Notes: generated by a model from the letters alone, not told the origin. 64,000 nucleotides of DNA from Nodosilinea sp. FACHB-141 (GCF_014696135.1 NZ_JACJPP010000023.1:1-64000); one strand, 5' to 3'; counted from the stretch's first letter, positions 33,701 to 42,778 are shown. Translations and numbers: made by a program.

Positions 33701-34546
33701 TTAGCAATCTTCGTCTACCGGCAAGACGGAAAGTTGCTGGGGATATTCGGCCAAGTCGGGGGCAAGTTCAGAAACGCCTAGATCCAGAGCAATGGGGGCC
33801 GTAGCTTGGCTTTCATTGCCTATGGATACTACGCGATCGGGTGGAACCGCCGCCGCCAGGTTGGGCCCGACAATACCACCCGAGAGAATTAGCTTGAAGG
33901 CATCTTCAATGGATATCGACAGGTTGACGACGTCGCTTTCGGGCACGATCGCATACCAGCCACTGGTCGGGTTAGGGGTCGTGGGCACAAAAATGCTCAG
34001 CATCTTGGGGGTTGCTGAAGCTGTAGCCGTCATGGCTCCGGTGACAAAGGCAACGGCCCAAATACCCCGACGGGGATACTCCACCAACACTGCGCGCCTA
34101 AACCGCGTACTCGAGTCTTGAAAAACGGTTTGCAGCAGCTGTTGCAGCGTTTTGTACACCGACCCCGCTAGGGGAATTGACTGCACCACTTTTTCGCCCA
34201 CATCCAGCAGCCAGCGACCGGCGATGTTGCGGGCCATCAGGCCAATAATCAAAATAGCCAGCAGGGGCACCGATAGGCCAATCAGCAGGTTAATTAGGTC
34301 GACCAGAAAAGGGTTGAGACCATCAAAGGGGGTCAGCTGCTTGGGAAAGCGGGTGAGCAACCGCACCACCCAGGCCGAAATGGTGATCGCTAACCAGATG
34401 GTAGTTGCCAGGGGAATAACCACCACCAGTCCGGCAATTAGATCGTTCTTGAGGTCTTGCTTGATCTTTTGCAGCACAGGGAGCTCAGGGTGATCAGGGC
34501 TGGAGAGAGGAGGCTTGTTCAGAGTAGGCGAACCGTTTAAGTCCAT
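33701..34546 (-). CDS. DUF502 membrane protein
   Basis: 281-residue protein with two membrane segments near the N-terminus (LIAGLVVVIPLATTIWLAIT; LLIGLSVPLLAILIIGLMA) followed by the DUF502 signature IPLAGSVYKTLQQLLQTV, YPRRGIWAVAFVTG and a FVPTTPNPTSGWYAIVPESD stretch. Plant COV (continuous vascular ring) proteins share this domain; the biochemical role is unknown. The C-terminal 60 residues are acidic and variable. Start ATG 34546. The order DUF502-nusB-ftsY on one strand suggests one operon, which would place it with translation and membrane-insertion genes, but a functional link is inference. Confidence 0.88.
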   Translation of the reverse strand: MDLNGSPTLNKPPLSSPDHPELPVLQKIKQDLKNDLIAGLVVVIPLATTIWLAITISAWVVRLLTRFPKQLTPFDGLNPFLVDLINLLIGLSVPLLAILIIGLMARNIAGRWLLDVGEKVVQSIPLAGSVYKTLQQLLQTVFQDSSTRFRRAVLVEYPRRGIWAVAFVTGAMTATASATPKMLSIFVPTTPNPTSGWYAIVPESDVVNLSISIEDAFKLILSGGIVGPNLAAAVPPDRVVSIGNESQATAPIALDLGVSELAPDLAEYPQQLSVLPVDEDC

Positions 34547-34957
34547 AATCCCAAAATACTAGCTAGGGATGGCTGAAGCTGAGCAGGCGGAACAATAAAC
34601 TGAGCTAGCTTGAAACGAACTTATTTAAGTATGGGCAGTCGGCTAGTCTGATCGGCAACGACCTTTAGGAGTATTGTAAACATTTGTATCGAGAACCGGG
34701 CAAAAAGACTGCCCGATTGGCTCAAGTCTGGCTTTTATGTTCTTCTATCCTAAAGCAAATCAGTAGCGTGGCTAACAGAATGGCCAGAGGGGCAGGGCTT
34801 GAGGGCAGAGGCAGAGGTTTGGGATTGCTGGATACGGGTATGAATCAAAAGCCGTTTCTCGTAAGGGCAATCGGCCGTTCCTCCCTAACCCAGTTCAAGC
34901 TACCCTTTAGCACCGCCAAATTTAACCACTGGCCTGAAGACCTGCTCAATTTCTTGC
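34547..34957. other. Intergenic region between mgtE and DUF502
   Basis: About 410 bases. A 102-residue plus-strand frame (34684-34992) lacks family features and overlaps the mgtE 3' end, so I do not call it. A CGGGCA/TGCCCG stem at 34697-34715 has no T run. No RNA gene is recognised. Confidence 0.45.
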
Positions 34958-36355
34958 CTAGGCCAACCCCAGCATGTGGCGAGCCAGGGTGAGGTAGAGC
35001 AGCACCCCTAGCACATCGACAATGGTGGTAATAAACGGAGCCGACATCAGGGCTGGGTCAAATTTCAGGGCATCAAACAGCAAAGGCAACGCACCTCCAG
35101 CCGTAGAGGCCAAAATAGAAATGGCTACCAAGCTGATGCCTACAGTTACAGCCACGGGCAGGTTGCCCTGGAGCACGTAGGCCCAGACGGTAACTACCGC
35201 CCCTAGCATTAGGCCTAGCACGGTACCGGCGATCGCTTCTCGCCGAATCACTGAGAGGGCCTGCTTAGTGCTAATTTCTTCGGTGTTGAGGCCGCGAATC
35301 ACCACCGTAGACGACTGTGCTCCCACGTTGCCGCCGCTGCCAATCAGTAGGGGAATAAAGGCCGCTAGGGCTACAACCTGCTGCAAAATATCTTCCTGGC
35401 TGCGAATGACGGCGGTGGTAACGGTATTGGTAATCAGCAGCACCGAAAGCCACACCACCCGCTTGCGGGCCACATCAAACAGGTTTGACTGAAAATAGCT
35501 GTCACCGCCGCTTTGGACGCCGCCTAGAGCGTAGATGTCTTCGGTAGTTTCGGCCTCAATTACGTCGATTAGGTCATCGACGGTGATGATGCCCACCAGA
35601 CGCTCTTCGGTATCGACCACGGGCACCGCCAAAAAGTCGTAGCGCTGCACCAGGCGGGCAACGTCTTCTTGGTCGGCGTCGGTGCGTACCGAGATCACAT
35701 CGCGGGTCATCAGGTCGCCGATGGTTTGCTCAGGCTGGCCGGTGACCAGGTGCCGCAGCGAGAGAATGCCGGTCATGCGGCGGGCGGCATCGGTGACAAA
35801 TAGGTAGTAGATGGTTTCGCTGACGAAAGCACGGCTGCGGATGTAGTCTAGGGCCCGCAGAACTGTCCAGCCTTCCTTGAGGGCCACGTATTCTGGGGTC
35901 ATAATCCGCCCAGCGGTACCGGCTTCATAGCCCAACAGTTGGGCGGTGGCTTCGCGCTCCTGGGGGCTGAGCTGAGACAGCAGACTGCGCACAAACTTGG
36001 CGGGCAACTCGTCGAAAAGCCTGGCCCGGTCATCGGGCGACATTTTGTCGACAATATCGAGCACGTCCTGGCGCTTGAAATCTTCGATCAGCGCCTGCTG
36101 CACACTAGTGTCAAGGTTTTCGTAGACCTCGATCGCCTCACCTTTGCCCAGTAGCCGAAAGGCGATCGCCTGCATGGCCTCGGGTAGGTCTTCAATGGCT
36201 TCGGCAATATCCGCAGGTCGCACCGGCACCAGCAGCGCTTTGGCCCCTGGCAAATTGCCCTGCTCCAGCAGCACTTGTAGCTGCGATCGCACCAGCTCTT
36301 GCAGCTCCCTGCGGTCTATGGCGAGGGTACTCGGTGTGTTTTGCGTTTCACTCAA
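34958..36355 (-). CDS. mgtE: Magnesium channel MgtE
   Basis: Mg2+-selective channel of the plasma membrane, 465 residues. The N-terminal superhelical domain (MgtE_N) has VRPADIAEAIEDLPEAMQAI and MSPDDRARLFDELP. Two CBS domains follow (MTPEYVALKEGWTVLRALDY; LMTRDVISVRTDADQEDVAR), which close the pore when Mg2+ is high. Five membrane helices follow, with FIPLLIGSGGNVGAQSSTVV (pore-region signature) and TTIVDVLGVLLYL at the end. The frame begins with TTG at 36355 (MSETQNTPSTL); no ATG exists before about residue 60, so an alternative start codon is required. It is a single gene divergent from the kinase at 36586. Confidence 0.94.
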   Translation of the reverse strand: MSETQNTPSTLAIDRRELQELVRSQLQVLLEQGNLPGAKALLVPVRPADIAEAIEDLPEAMQAIAFRLLGKGEAIEVYENLDTSVQQALIEDFKRQDVLDIVDKMSPDDRARLFDELPAKFVRSLLSQLSPQEREATAQLLGYEAGTAGRIMTPEYVALKEGWTVLRALDYIRSRAFVSETIYYLFVTDAARRMTGILSLRHLVTGQPEQTIGDLMTRDVISVRTDADQEDVARLVQRYDFLAVPVVDTEERLVGIITVDDLIDVIEAETTEDIYALGGVQSGGDSYFQSNLFDVARKRVVWLSVLLITNTVTTAVIRSQEDILQQVVALAAFIPLLIGSGGNVGAQSSTVVIRGLNTEEISTKQALSVIRREAIAGTVLGLMLGAVVTVWAYVLQGNLPVAVTVGISLVAISILASTAGGALPLLFDALKFDPALMSAPFITTIVDVLGVLLYLTLARHMLGLA

Positions 36356-36585
36356 CGCCTGTCCCCAGCTACAACATTGCCTCTAGTCTAGTGGCCTCTG
36401 GTCTCGCAGAGAAGTCAAACCGTTAGGATTATTCTCTTAACCCCAGCAAAGACAAATTTTAGGGCTGCAACTGGCCCAATTCGGCCGCCTCAGATAGTCT
36501 CACCAACCATTGAGATTCAGCCGCAGCCAGATTTTGTCAGGGGCATAATAGGGAAGCATAGGCCATCTTAAATCGTACCTCTGCC

Positions 36586-37992
36586 ATGGAACCTACCCAG
36601 GCTACTAGCGCCATTATCGACGGTCGCTATCAAATTTTGCGTCGCCTAGGCCAGGGCAGCAGCGGCACAACCTACGCCGCCGAACGGTTGGCCACAGGCC
36701 AGACTATCGCCCTCAAAGAACTTTCCCTGCGCGGCCTGCAAGATTGGAAGAAGATTGAGCTGTTCGAGCGCGAGGCCCGCATTCTCAAAACCCTCAATCA
36801 CCCCGCGATTCCTCAATACATCGACTTTTTTCAGGTTGATACTGCCGACAACCGCTGGTTTTATCTGGCCCAAGACCTGGCCGAGGGCACCTCTCTGGCC
36901 GACTGGGTCGAAGGCGGCGGTTGGGTAGATGAGGCCGAAGCCCGCCGCATCGCTATTGCCGTTTTAGACGTGCTGATCTATCTGCATGGTCTCAATCCAC
37001 CCGTTATTCACCGCGACCTAAAGCCGCAGAACATCATTCGTCGCGATGATGGCCACATTTACCTGGTCGATTTTGGCGCTGTGCAAACCGTCTACCGCGA
37101 TAGCCTCCGCCAGGGCAGTACGGTGGTCGGCACCTACGGCTATATGGCTCCCGAGCAGTTTCGCGGCCAGGCCGTGCCCGCCACTGACCTCTATAGCTTA
37201 GGGGCAACGCTGCTGTTCTTGCTTACCCACCAGTCACCTGCCGACCTGCCCCAAGAGCGGCTGCGCATCAACTTTCGCCCCTATGTGGCGGTGTCTGTCG
37301 CCTTTGCCGACTGGCTTGAGCAGCTGCTTGACCCTTTAGTCGAAGACCGCTTTGCCTCGGCGCAAGTGGCCCTCGCGGCCCTAACTCAGCCCGCCCCACC
37401 TGCCCCGCCCGCTCCGCGCCGGCTGGCCCCGCGCCCCCCGGTAGGCACCCGCGTGCAGGTACAAACGTCGCCAACTGAGCTGTCTATCTATATTCCACCG
37501 CCGGGTCTGAGGGGTGAAACCGCAGGCATTGGCCTGTTTGGTCTGTTTTGGAACGGCTTTGTGCTGGTCTGGACAATTGGGGCCGTTACCGGCGGCGGGT
37601 CGCTGCTGTTTGGCCTGATTGCTATCCCCTTTTGGGTGGTCGGCTTTAGCATGATTAGCGGCGTGGTCAATGCCCTGTTAGCCCACGTGCATCTGCGCAT
37701 CGATCGCCAGCGATTTTCTCTCACCCGCCGCATGCTGGGTCGCACCCGCCGAATTGAAGGCTATACCGCCGACCTAGCGAAGGTAGAATTGCAAACCGCC
37801 TACACCCAAAACGATCGCCCCGTGCATACGATCGCCTTACTGGAAGGCATCAACCAGCACAAGTTTGGCACTCCCCTGCAAACAGTCGAAAAAGTCTGGC
37901 TGGTGGACGAAATCGAGGCGTTTATCCAGCAGACTGAGAGAGATTTTAGGATGCCTGAGAAACCCCGAGATTTCAGACAGCCCTTTGAGTAA
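36586..37992 (+). CDS. Membrane-anchored Ser/Thr protein kinase
   Basis: Hanks-type kinase of 468 residues. The kinase domain (about 12-265) has the Gly loop LGQGSSGTTYA, catalytic Lys in IALKELSL, catalytic loop VIHRDLKPQNII, DFG in LVDFGAVQT and the GTYGYMAPEQF P+1 region, so it should be active. After a Pro-rich linker (PAPPAPPAPRRLAPRPP) come two hydrophobic segments (IGLFGLFWNGFVLVWTIGAV; LLFGLIAIPFWVVGFSMISG) and a soluble C-terminal domain. The kinase domain therefore precedes the membrane part, and both ends are probably cytoplasmic. cobU follows 20 bases downstream, but a functional link is not obvious. Substrates are unknown. Confidence 0.9.
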   Translation: MEPTQATSAIIDGRYQILRRLGQGSSGTTYAAERLATGQTIALKELSLRGLQDWKKIELFEREARILKTLNHPAIPQYIDFFQVDTADNRWFYLAQDLAEGTSLADWVEGGGWVDEAEARRIAIAVLDVLIYLHGLNPPVIHRDLKPQNIIRRDDGHIYLVDFGAVQTVYRDSLRQGSTVVGTYGYMAPEQFRGQAVPATDLYSLGATLLFLLTHQSPADLPQERLRINFRPYVAVSVAFADWLEQLLDPLVEDRFASAQVALAALTQPAPPAPPAPRRLAPRPPVGTRVQVQTSPTELSIYIPPPGLRGETAGIGLFGLFWNGFVLVWTIGAVTGGGSLLFGLIAIPFWVVGFSMISGVVNALLAHVHLRIDRQRFSLTRRMLGRTRRIEGYTADLAKVELQTAYTQNDRPVHTIALLEGINQHKFGTPLQTVEKVWLVDEIEAFIQQTERDFRMPEKPRDFRQPFE

Positions 37993-38012
37993 CTGCCACG
38001 GGAACTTAACCC

Positions 38013-38600
38013 GTGCAACCACACAACTTACCTAGCTCAAAAGGTCGTACCTTGCTAACTGACCACCGCATCTCCTTAGTCACCGGCCCAGCGCGATCGG
38101 GCAAAAGTGAGTGGGCCGAAACCCTGGCTGCCACCTCTGGTCAATCGGTGATTTACATTGCCACCTCTAACGTTGACCCAGCAGATTTAGATTGGCAAAA
38201 GCGGGTAGAACTGCACCGCGATCGCCGCCCCACCCACTGGCAGCTGCAAGAAGTGCCCGTTGCCCTACCCGAAGCCGTCCTCTCAGCCACCGCCCAAGAC
38301 TGCCTGCTGATCGACTCCCTCGGCACCTGGCTAGCCAACCTGCTAGAGCAAGACGACGACACCTGGCAAACCACCGTGAATTCACTCGTGGAAAGCCTGC
38401 GGCAAACCCCCAGCACCGTGGTTCTGGTTTCCGAAGAAACCGGCTGGGGCGTAGTGCCCGCCTACCCAATCGGGCGACTGTTTCGCGATCGCCTCGGCAC
38501 CCTCACCCGCCAAGTCGGCACCGTCGCTGGCGCGGTGTACCTAGTTGTCGCTGGCTATGCGGTCGATGTGAAGGCGCTGGGTAGGGGGGTGGGAGAGTAG
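38013..38600 (+). CDS. cobU: Adenosylcobinamide kinase / guanylyltransferase CobU
   Basis: Phosphorylates adenosylcobinamide and then transfers GMP to it, a late step in nucleotide-loop assembly of cobalamin. 195 residues. The P-loop is VTGPARSGKSEWAE near residue 23. IYIATSNVDPADLDWQKRVE, then HRDRRPTHWQ with the guanylylated His, LIDSLGTWLANLL and VSEETGWGVVPAYPIGRLFR all fit the family. Start is uncertain: GTG 38013 (used here) or TTG 38052 (MLTDHRISLVTG). The last codons (GRGVGE) come from the G-rich repeat that fills the gap behind the gene, so the C-terminus appears to be set by repeat DNA. Confidence 0.93.
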   Translation: MQPHNLPSSKGRTLLTDHRISLVTGPARSGKSEWAETLAATSGQSVIYIATSNVDPADLDWQKRVELHRDRRPTHWQLQEVPVALPEAVLSATAQDCLLIDSLGTWLANLLEQDDDTWQTTVNSLVESLRQTPSTVVLVSEETGWGVVPAYPIGRLFRDRLGTLTRQVGTVAGAVYLVVAGYAVDVKALGRGVGE

Positions 38601-38686
38601 GAGGGTAGGAGAGTAAGGGGGTGGGAGGGTAAGGCCGATTCGTTTACCCATCACCCCATTACCCCATCACTCCCCTACACCCCTAC
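38581..38686. repeat. G-rich/C-rich hairpin repeat between cobU and metallophosphatase
   Basis: A G-rich half (GTAGGGGGGTGGGAGAGTAG and following, 38581-38632) faces a C-rich half (TTACCCATCACCCCATTACC and following, 38644-38686) and can pair imperfectly into a long stem. The stop codons of both converging genes fall inside it, so it may serve as a shared terminator. Confidence 0.65.
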
Positions 38687-40236
38687 AACTCAATCCCCTC
38701 CATCTCATACCCCTTCCAGTCGCCGTCGTACTTCTCGGCCACCAAGGGGACGACCGTCAACTTGGGTGGGGTTCCCGCAGCTACATCGACCCGCAGGCCT
38801 GAGTAGGGGCGCTTAAGGCGACTGCGGCTACCACCGCGGCCCAGGTAGAGGTGAGATTTGGCCACGGCGCGGGTGCCGTTATTGTCGTCTTCCGTTAGCT
38901 CAGGGCCTTCTTTGCGCTGGCGACGCAGGCTGTAGCCGCTGCCGCCGCAGATCACCCAGGGAATGTTGGCATCGCCGTGGCCAGTAGCGCCCGTGCGCAC
39001 GTAGTCGAGGCAGTGGGCATGGCCATTGAGCACCAGATCGACCAGGGGGCGGTCTTTGGAAATGTCGGCCACTTCGGCGGCGACGGCATCGAGCACTTGG
39101 CGAATGTGATGGCGCACCGCTAGGGTTTGCCCCTGGTCCCACTTGGTGGCCTCGGTGACGTAGGGCGGGTGGTGAAAGAACAGCACGCGCCCGCGCACCG
39201 CCGGGTTTTGCCAGGAGGCAATCAGGCGATCGCGCAGCCAGTAGAGTTGTTCCGTATCCACCGTTTGCAGGCGAGAGCTGTTGAGCTGCTTGGTGATGTC
39301 GTTGATTTGCTCATCGATCGCTTCAATGCGCTCCGTGCGTTCTTCTTGCTCGTCTTCATCGGTGGGAGTCAGCGCCCCAATGCCCGCCTGCCGCAGGAGT
39401 TCATCTTTCTTGGCCTCTAGTAGCTGACACTGCTGCTGCAACTCCTTACGACCGGCTTCGCCATTGGCCATAGGCAACGGCTGGTTGAAGGTATTGGAGT
39501 CGAGGGCAAAAAAGTCGATGCCACCGTAGCGAAAGGTGTAGTAGCGGTTGGGCAGCCGGGTAAATTCGCTAGGACGGTAGGTCAGCGCCCGCGCGTCGTC
39601 GAGCTTGCTGCTGTAGTGGGTATCTAAATGCGCCCCCAGCCCAGTCTCGGGCACCGCCTTTAGGTAGTCTAAGAAAGCTCTGGCGTAGGCGTCTCCTCGG
39701 TTAGAGCCGCGCCAGCTCACATCCAAATCGAGGTAAGAGCGCAGAGCATAGCGCAGCGGCCCGCTAATGCCCGACAGCAGCCCTACCACACTACGCAGAT
39801 CGTAATAGTCGTGGTTGCCCAGGACCGGAAGAATAGGCTGCTTAAACACCATGCGATCGTAGGCAATCTTGCGGTAGTCATCGCCCCCCATCAGCCACTC
39901 CTGGTAGGGCTTGATGAAGTTTGAGCGATACTGATCGCGTGACCCCACCAAGTACACCACATCGCCGGTGTGCAGGGTGAACCGGGCCGAGTCAAGGTGT
40001 TTCAACAGTTGCTCGGCCACCTGCCGCTGGGGGCTGCCGCTGCGGTGCCGCCCGGTGCCGCTATCGCCCACTACTAAAAACGAAAACGTTTCGTCCTCGG
40101 CGCCCGGCCCGTCAATCACCAGGCCGGTTTGGTCAATGCCTCGCTCGACGATCTGGCGGTGCTGCCACCGCACCCGCTGCTGCATCCGCTCAATTTTGGT
40201 TTCGATGGAAGGCTCAGTGACCAGTTTTGGAGGCAT
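38683..40236 (-). CDS. Calcineurin-like metallophosphoesterase with coiled-coil insertion
   Basis: 517 residues from ATG 40236 (MPPKLVTEPSIETKIERMQQ). All metal-site motifs are present: FLVVGDSGTG, HTGDVVYLVG, VLGNHDYYD, FFHHPPYV and LNGHAHCLDY, so a dinuclear metal centre is expected. Between GNHD and the last His motifs is a charged, probably coiled-coil insertion (RTERIEAIDEQINDITKQLN). A short helical N-terminal region precedes the phosphatase domain. No signal peptide is seen, so it is likely cytoplasmic. The substrate is unknown; purple-acid-phosphatase-like and nucleotide phosphoesterase roles both occur in the superfamily. It diverges from the methyltransferase at 40319. Confidence 0.85.
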   Translation of the reverse strand: MPPKLVTEPSIETKIERMQQRVRWQHRQIVERGIDQTGLVIDGPGAEDETFSFLVVGDSGTGRHRSGSPQRQVAEQLLKHLDSARFTLHTGDVVYLVGSRDQYRSNFIKPYQEWLMGGDDYRKIAYDRMVFKQPILPVLGNHDYYDLRSVVGLLSGISGPLRYALRSYLDLDVSWRGSNRGDAYARAFLDYLKAVPETGLGAHLDTHYSSKLDDARALTYRPSEFTRLPNRYYTFRYGGIDFFALDSNTFNQPLPMANGEAGRKELQQQCQLLEAKKDELLRQAGIGALTPTDEDEQEERTERIEAIDEQINDITKQLNSSRLQTVDTEQLYWLRDRLIASWQNPAVRGRVLFFHHPPYVTEATKWDQGQTLAVRHHIRQVLDAVAAEVADISKDRPLVDLVLNGHAHCLDYVRTGATGHGDANIPWVICGGSGYSLRRQRKEGPELTEDDNNGTRAVAKSHLYLGRGGSRSRLKRPYSGLRVDVAAGTPPKLTVVPLVAEKYDGDWKGYEMEGIEL

Positions 40237-40318
40237 GGTGCTTTGGTGCGGTGAGTGGGCGGTGTGTAGAATAACCCCGTAGCATGAATCTCGCTGGACC
40301 AGCGAAACAGCAGCCACT

Positions 40319-40933
40319 ATGGGCCTTTATAACGACAGAATTCTGCCTTACCTAATCGAGCTTTCCATGGCCGATTCTATCCTGGGTTCCTATCGGCGGG
40401 ACGCATTGGCTGATGTGAGTGGCGACGTGCTCGAAATTGGCTTTGGCACGGGGTTAAATTTGCCATACTACCCCGACCAGGTGCGCCAGATCGTCACCGT
40501 AGACCCCAACCCTGGGGTGCATCGTCTGGCCCAACAGCGCATCAATGCCTCACCTATCACGGTAGACCATCGCATGCTCAGCGGCGAAGCACTACCGATG
40601 GCCGACCACAGCTTCGACAGCGTCGTCAGCACTTTTACCCTGTGCAGCATCCCCGAAATTGAGCAGGCGCTGGCCGAAATCTATCGGGTGCTGAAGCCCG
40701 GTGGTCGGTTCTTTTTTGTCGAGCACGGCCTCAGTGACGAACCCTCGATTCAAGCCTGGCAGCATCGCCTGACGCCGCTGCAAAAGCGCATTGCCGGCGG
40801 ATGTCACTTTGATCGCGACATGGGTCAGCTGATCGAGCAGCAGTTTGATCAGGTTGAACTGGAAGCCGCCTACGCCAAGCAGGTGCCCAAGGTGGCCGGA
40901 TATTTCTATCGAGGTGTGGCGGTTAAACGTTAG
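40319..40933 (+). CDS. Class I SAM-dependent methyltransferase
   Basis: 204 residues with a Rossmann methyltransferase fold: motif I VLEIGFGTGLNLPYY, acidic motif II VTVDPNPG, the post-II region LSGEALPMADHSFDSVVSTF and motif III YRVLKPGGRFFFVEHGL. The opening MGLYNDRILPYLIELSMAD and overall size resemble UbiE/METTL7-like methyltransferases acting on lipids or small molecules. There is no signal peptide, but the N-terminal region could be peripherally membrane-bound. Substrate unknown. It diverges from the metallophosphatase with an 82-base gap. Confidence 0.87.
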   Translation: MGLYNDRILPYLIELSMADSILGSYRRDALADVSGDVLEIGFGTGLNLPYYPDQVRQIVTVDPNPGVHRLAQQRINASPITVDHRMLSGEALPMADHSFDSVVSTFTLCSIPEIEQALAEIYRVLKPGGRFFFVEHGLSDEPSIQAWQHRLTPLQKRIAGGCHFDRDMGQLIEQQFDQVELEAAYAKQVPKVAGYFYRGVAVKR

Positions 40934-41076
40934 CGATCGCGACGACTGAGTATTCCTAGCACTATGCCATTAGTCGTAGGTGCCGTTAGGCTAATAAGCA
41001 CACCCAGCCATCAGTACCCTCAGCCCATTCCCAACTGCACCCGCCCGAAGCTATCCCCTAGAAGACTCTGCTTGCT

Positions 41077-41754
41077 ATGGCCACCCGCCTCTGGAACTTT
41101 CTCACCACCGACCCCGACCTGGCTTCGTTGGAGACCGCCGATAGAGCGGCCGATGCCGCCGATGCCGTGCTGGGCCTGGCTGAGGTGCTAAAGGAAAAAA
41201 GTCCTAATCTGCGGCGAGTAGCTTCTTTGGTGAGCCAGCTTGATTCGTTGCTAGAGGCGATCAATGCCCCCTTGGGCAAGCTCATCGGCGCAACGCTACC
41301 TTTTGTTTCCATCAGTACTGGGCTGCTGAAGGTCTATGGCGAGACTACAAAAAAAGAGCCGACCCTGGCTCAGTCGGTAGCCCTAATTAGCCAGGCGGCA
41401 TATTTGGAAAGTTTGCGAGAATTTGTCAAGCAGCACCCCAAAATCGAGCAGTGGCTGATTGCCAAAGACGGCACCCCCCAAGCTAGAACCATCACCCTTC
41501 CCGTTAAAGCGCTGGGCATCTTTGAGCTAACAGAACAAGAAGCTCGCCTTGCTACCCTGCATTTTCATCAGTCAGCTTTGGCCAGAGCGTTTAACAGTGC
41601 GCTCCAGGCCCGATTGGTACAGTTGGGGACAACCCCTGAGCAAGCCGATCGCATTACCAAAGTTGTTGCCAAAAACACGAATCGACACATGAAAACGGCG
41701 ATCGCCGACGCCGGCGACTCACTTAAGCATCAGCTTGACGGCGATCGCCTGTAG
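41077..41754 (+). CDS. Short protein resembling the N-terminal region of cyanobacterial NACHT proteins
   Basis: 225-residue helical protein. Segments such as LGKLIGATLPFVSISTGLLK, TLAQSVALISQAAYLESLRE and VVAKNTNRHMKTAIADAGDS resemble, from memory, the helical N-terminal region that precedes the NACHT NTPase in large cyanobacterial STAND proteins. Here the frame stops right after that region (HQLDGDRL, stop) and no P-loop NTPase is encoded downstream in any frame I examined. It may be a stand-alone module that works with another STAND protein, or a truncated remnant. No enzyme motif is present. Start ATG 41077 (MATRLWNFLTTDPDLASLE). The family link needs a profile search. Confidence 0.6.
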   Translation: MATRLWNFLTTDPDLASLETADRAADAADAVLGLAEVLKEKSPNLRRVASLVSQLDSLLEAINAPLGKLIGATLPFVSISTGLLKVYGETTKKEPTLAQSVALISQAAYLESLREFVKQHPKIEQWLIAKDGTPQARTITLPVKALGIFELTEQEARLATLHFHQSALARAFNSALQARLVQLGTTPEQADRITKVVAKNTNRHMKTAIADAGDSLKHQLDGDRL

Positions 41755-41874
41755 GATGCTGAGCTGCTGGTCAATACTTCGAGTAAAGCCGTAATATCCC
41801 ACGCTTGGCCGACGCACCGCCGCTGCTACATCAAGAAGTTTTTCCACTGCTAGAGACCAAAGCGAAGGCCGCCA

Positions 41875-42762
41875 TTGATTATTTACCTCAAGCTTTTGGT
41901 CACCATGGTGCTGTGGGGCGGCACCTTTATCGCTGGTAGGCTGGTGGTGCAGGATATGGGAGCCTTTGCAGCGGCCTTCTGTCGTTTTGCGATCGCTTTC
42001 CTCGCCCTCATCGTGCTCACCTACACCGTCGAGGGCAGCCTCCCCAAACCACCCCGAAAACTGTGGCTGCCCATCGCCCTGCTGGGGTTAACCGGCATCT
42101 TTGCCTACAACGTGTTTTTCTTTTCGGGGCTCAAAACCGTTGAGGCGGGGCGAGCGGCGCTGATTATTGCGCTCAACCCGGTGGCGATCGCCCTGGGGGC
42201 CGCCTTTTTCTTCAAAGACCCGCTCAGCCGCGTCAAGCTATTGGGCATTGGCCTCTCGCTGCTGGGCGCAGCGGTGGTGATTAGTGACGGCGACCCAGCT
42301 CGTCTGCTGCGGGGGGATGTGGGCATTGGCGAACTGTTTATGCTCGGTTGCGTAGTCAGCTGGATGGGCTACAGCCTGCTGGGCAAAACTGTCATGAAAG
42401 AACTTTCCCCCTTGGCGGCGACCACCTACGCTTGTGGGATTGGGACGCTGCTGCTGTTGGGTCCAGCGCTGAAGGAGGGATTGGGAGACGCGATCGCCAG
42501 CGCATCTCCTACTACCTGGGGCGGACTGCTTTACCTAGGCCTGCTCGGCTCGGCGGTGGGCTTTACCTGGTACTACGATGGCGTGCGACAGCTCGGCCCC
42601 GCGCGTGCCGGAGTGTTTATCAACCTGGTGCCGGTGTTTGCGATCGCCCTGGCCGCCCTATTTCTGCAAGAAACCCCTACCTCATCGCTGCTGCTAGGCG
42701 GCAGCTTGGTGATAGCTGGCGTGGTGATCACCAACCGCGAGGGCAAAAGAACGAAGATGTAA
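41875..42762 (+). CDS. EamA/DMT superfamily transporter
   Basis: Ten-helix plasma-membrane transporter of the drug/metabolite (EamA) superfamily, 295 residues, made of two homologous halves. The first EamA repeat has MVLWGGTFIAGRLVVQDMGA and FFSGLKTVEAGRAALIIALN; the second has GCVVSWMGYSLLGKTVMKEL and WYYDGVRQLGPARAGVFINL. The start is taken as TTG 41875 (MIIYLKLLVTMVLWGG); ATG 41905 is an alternative but would shorten the first helix. The C-terminus is basic (NREGKRTKM). The substrate, usually an amino acid or other metabolite to be exported, is not predictable. Confidence 0.9.
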   Translation: MIIYLKLLVTMVLWGGTFIAGRLVVQDMGAFAAAFCRFAIAFLALIVLTYTVEGSLPKPPRKLWLPIALLGLTGIFAYNVFFFSGLKTVEAGRAALIIALNPVAIALGAAFFFKDPLSRVKLLGIGLSLLGAAVVISDGDPARLLRGDVGIGELFMLGCVVSWMGYSLLGKTVMKELSPLAATTYACGIGTLLLLGPALKEGLGDAIASASPTTWGGLLYLGLLGSAVGFTWYYDGVRQLGPARAGVFINLVPVFAIALAALFLQETPTSSLLLGGSLVIAGVVITNREGKRTKM

Positions 42763-42778
42763 GGGCGAAGAATGGGTG

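Noticed and set aside
34697-34715. Terminator in the mgtE-DUF502 gap
   Set aside because: Stem of only six pairs (CGGGCA/TGCCCG) with no T run on either strand.
34684-34992. 102-residue plus-strand frame between DUF502 and mgtE
   Set aside because: Starts with TTG, has low-complexity Arg/Gly/Leu content and overlaps the 3' end of mgtE on the other strand; no family features.
36356-36585. Mg2+ riboswitch before mgtE
   Set aside because: I looked for paired helices of an M-box or ykkC/yybP-type leader in this short gap and saw no convincing fold.
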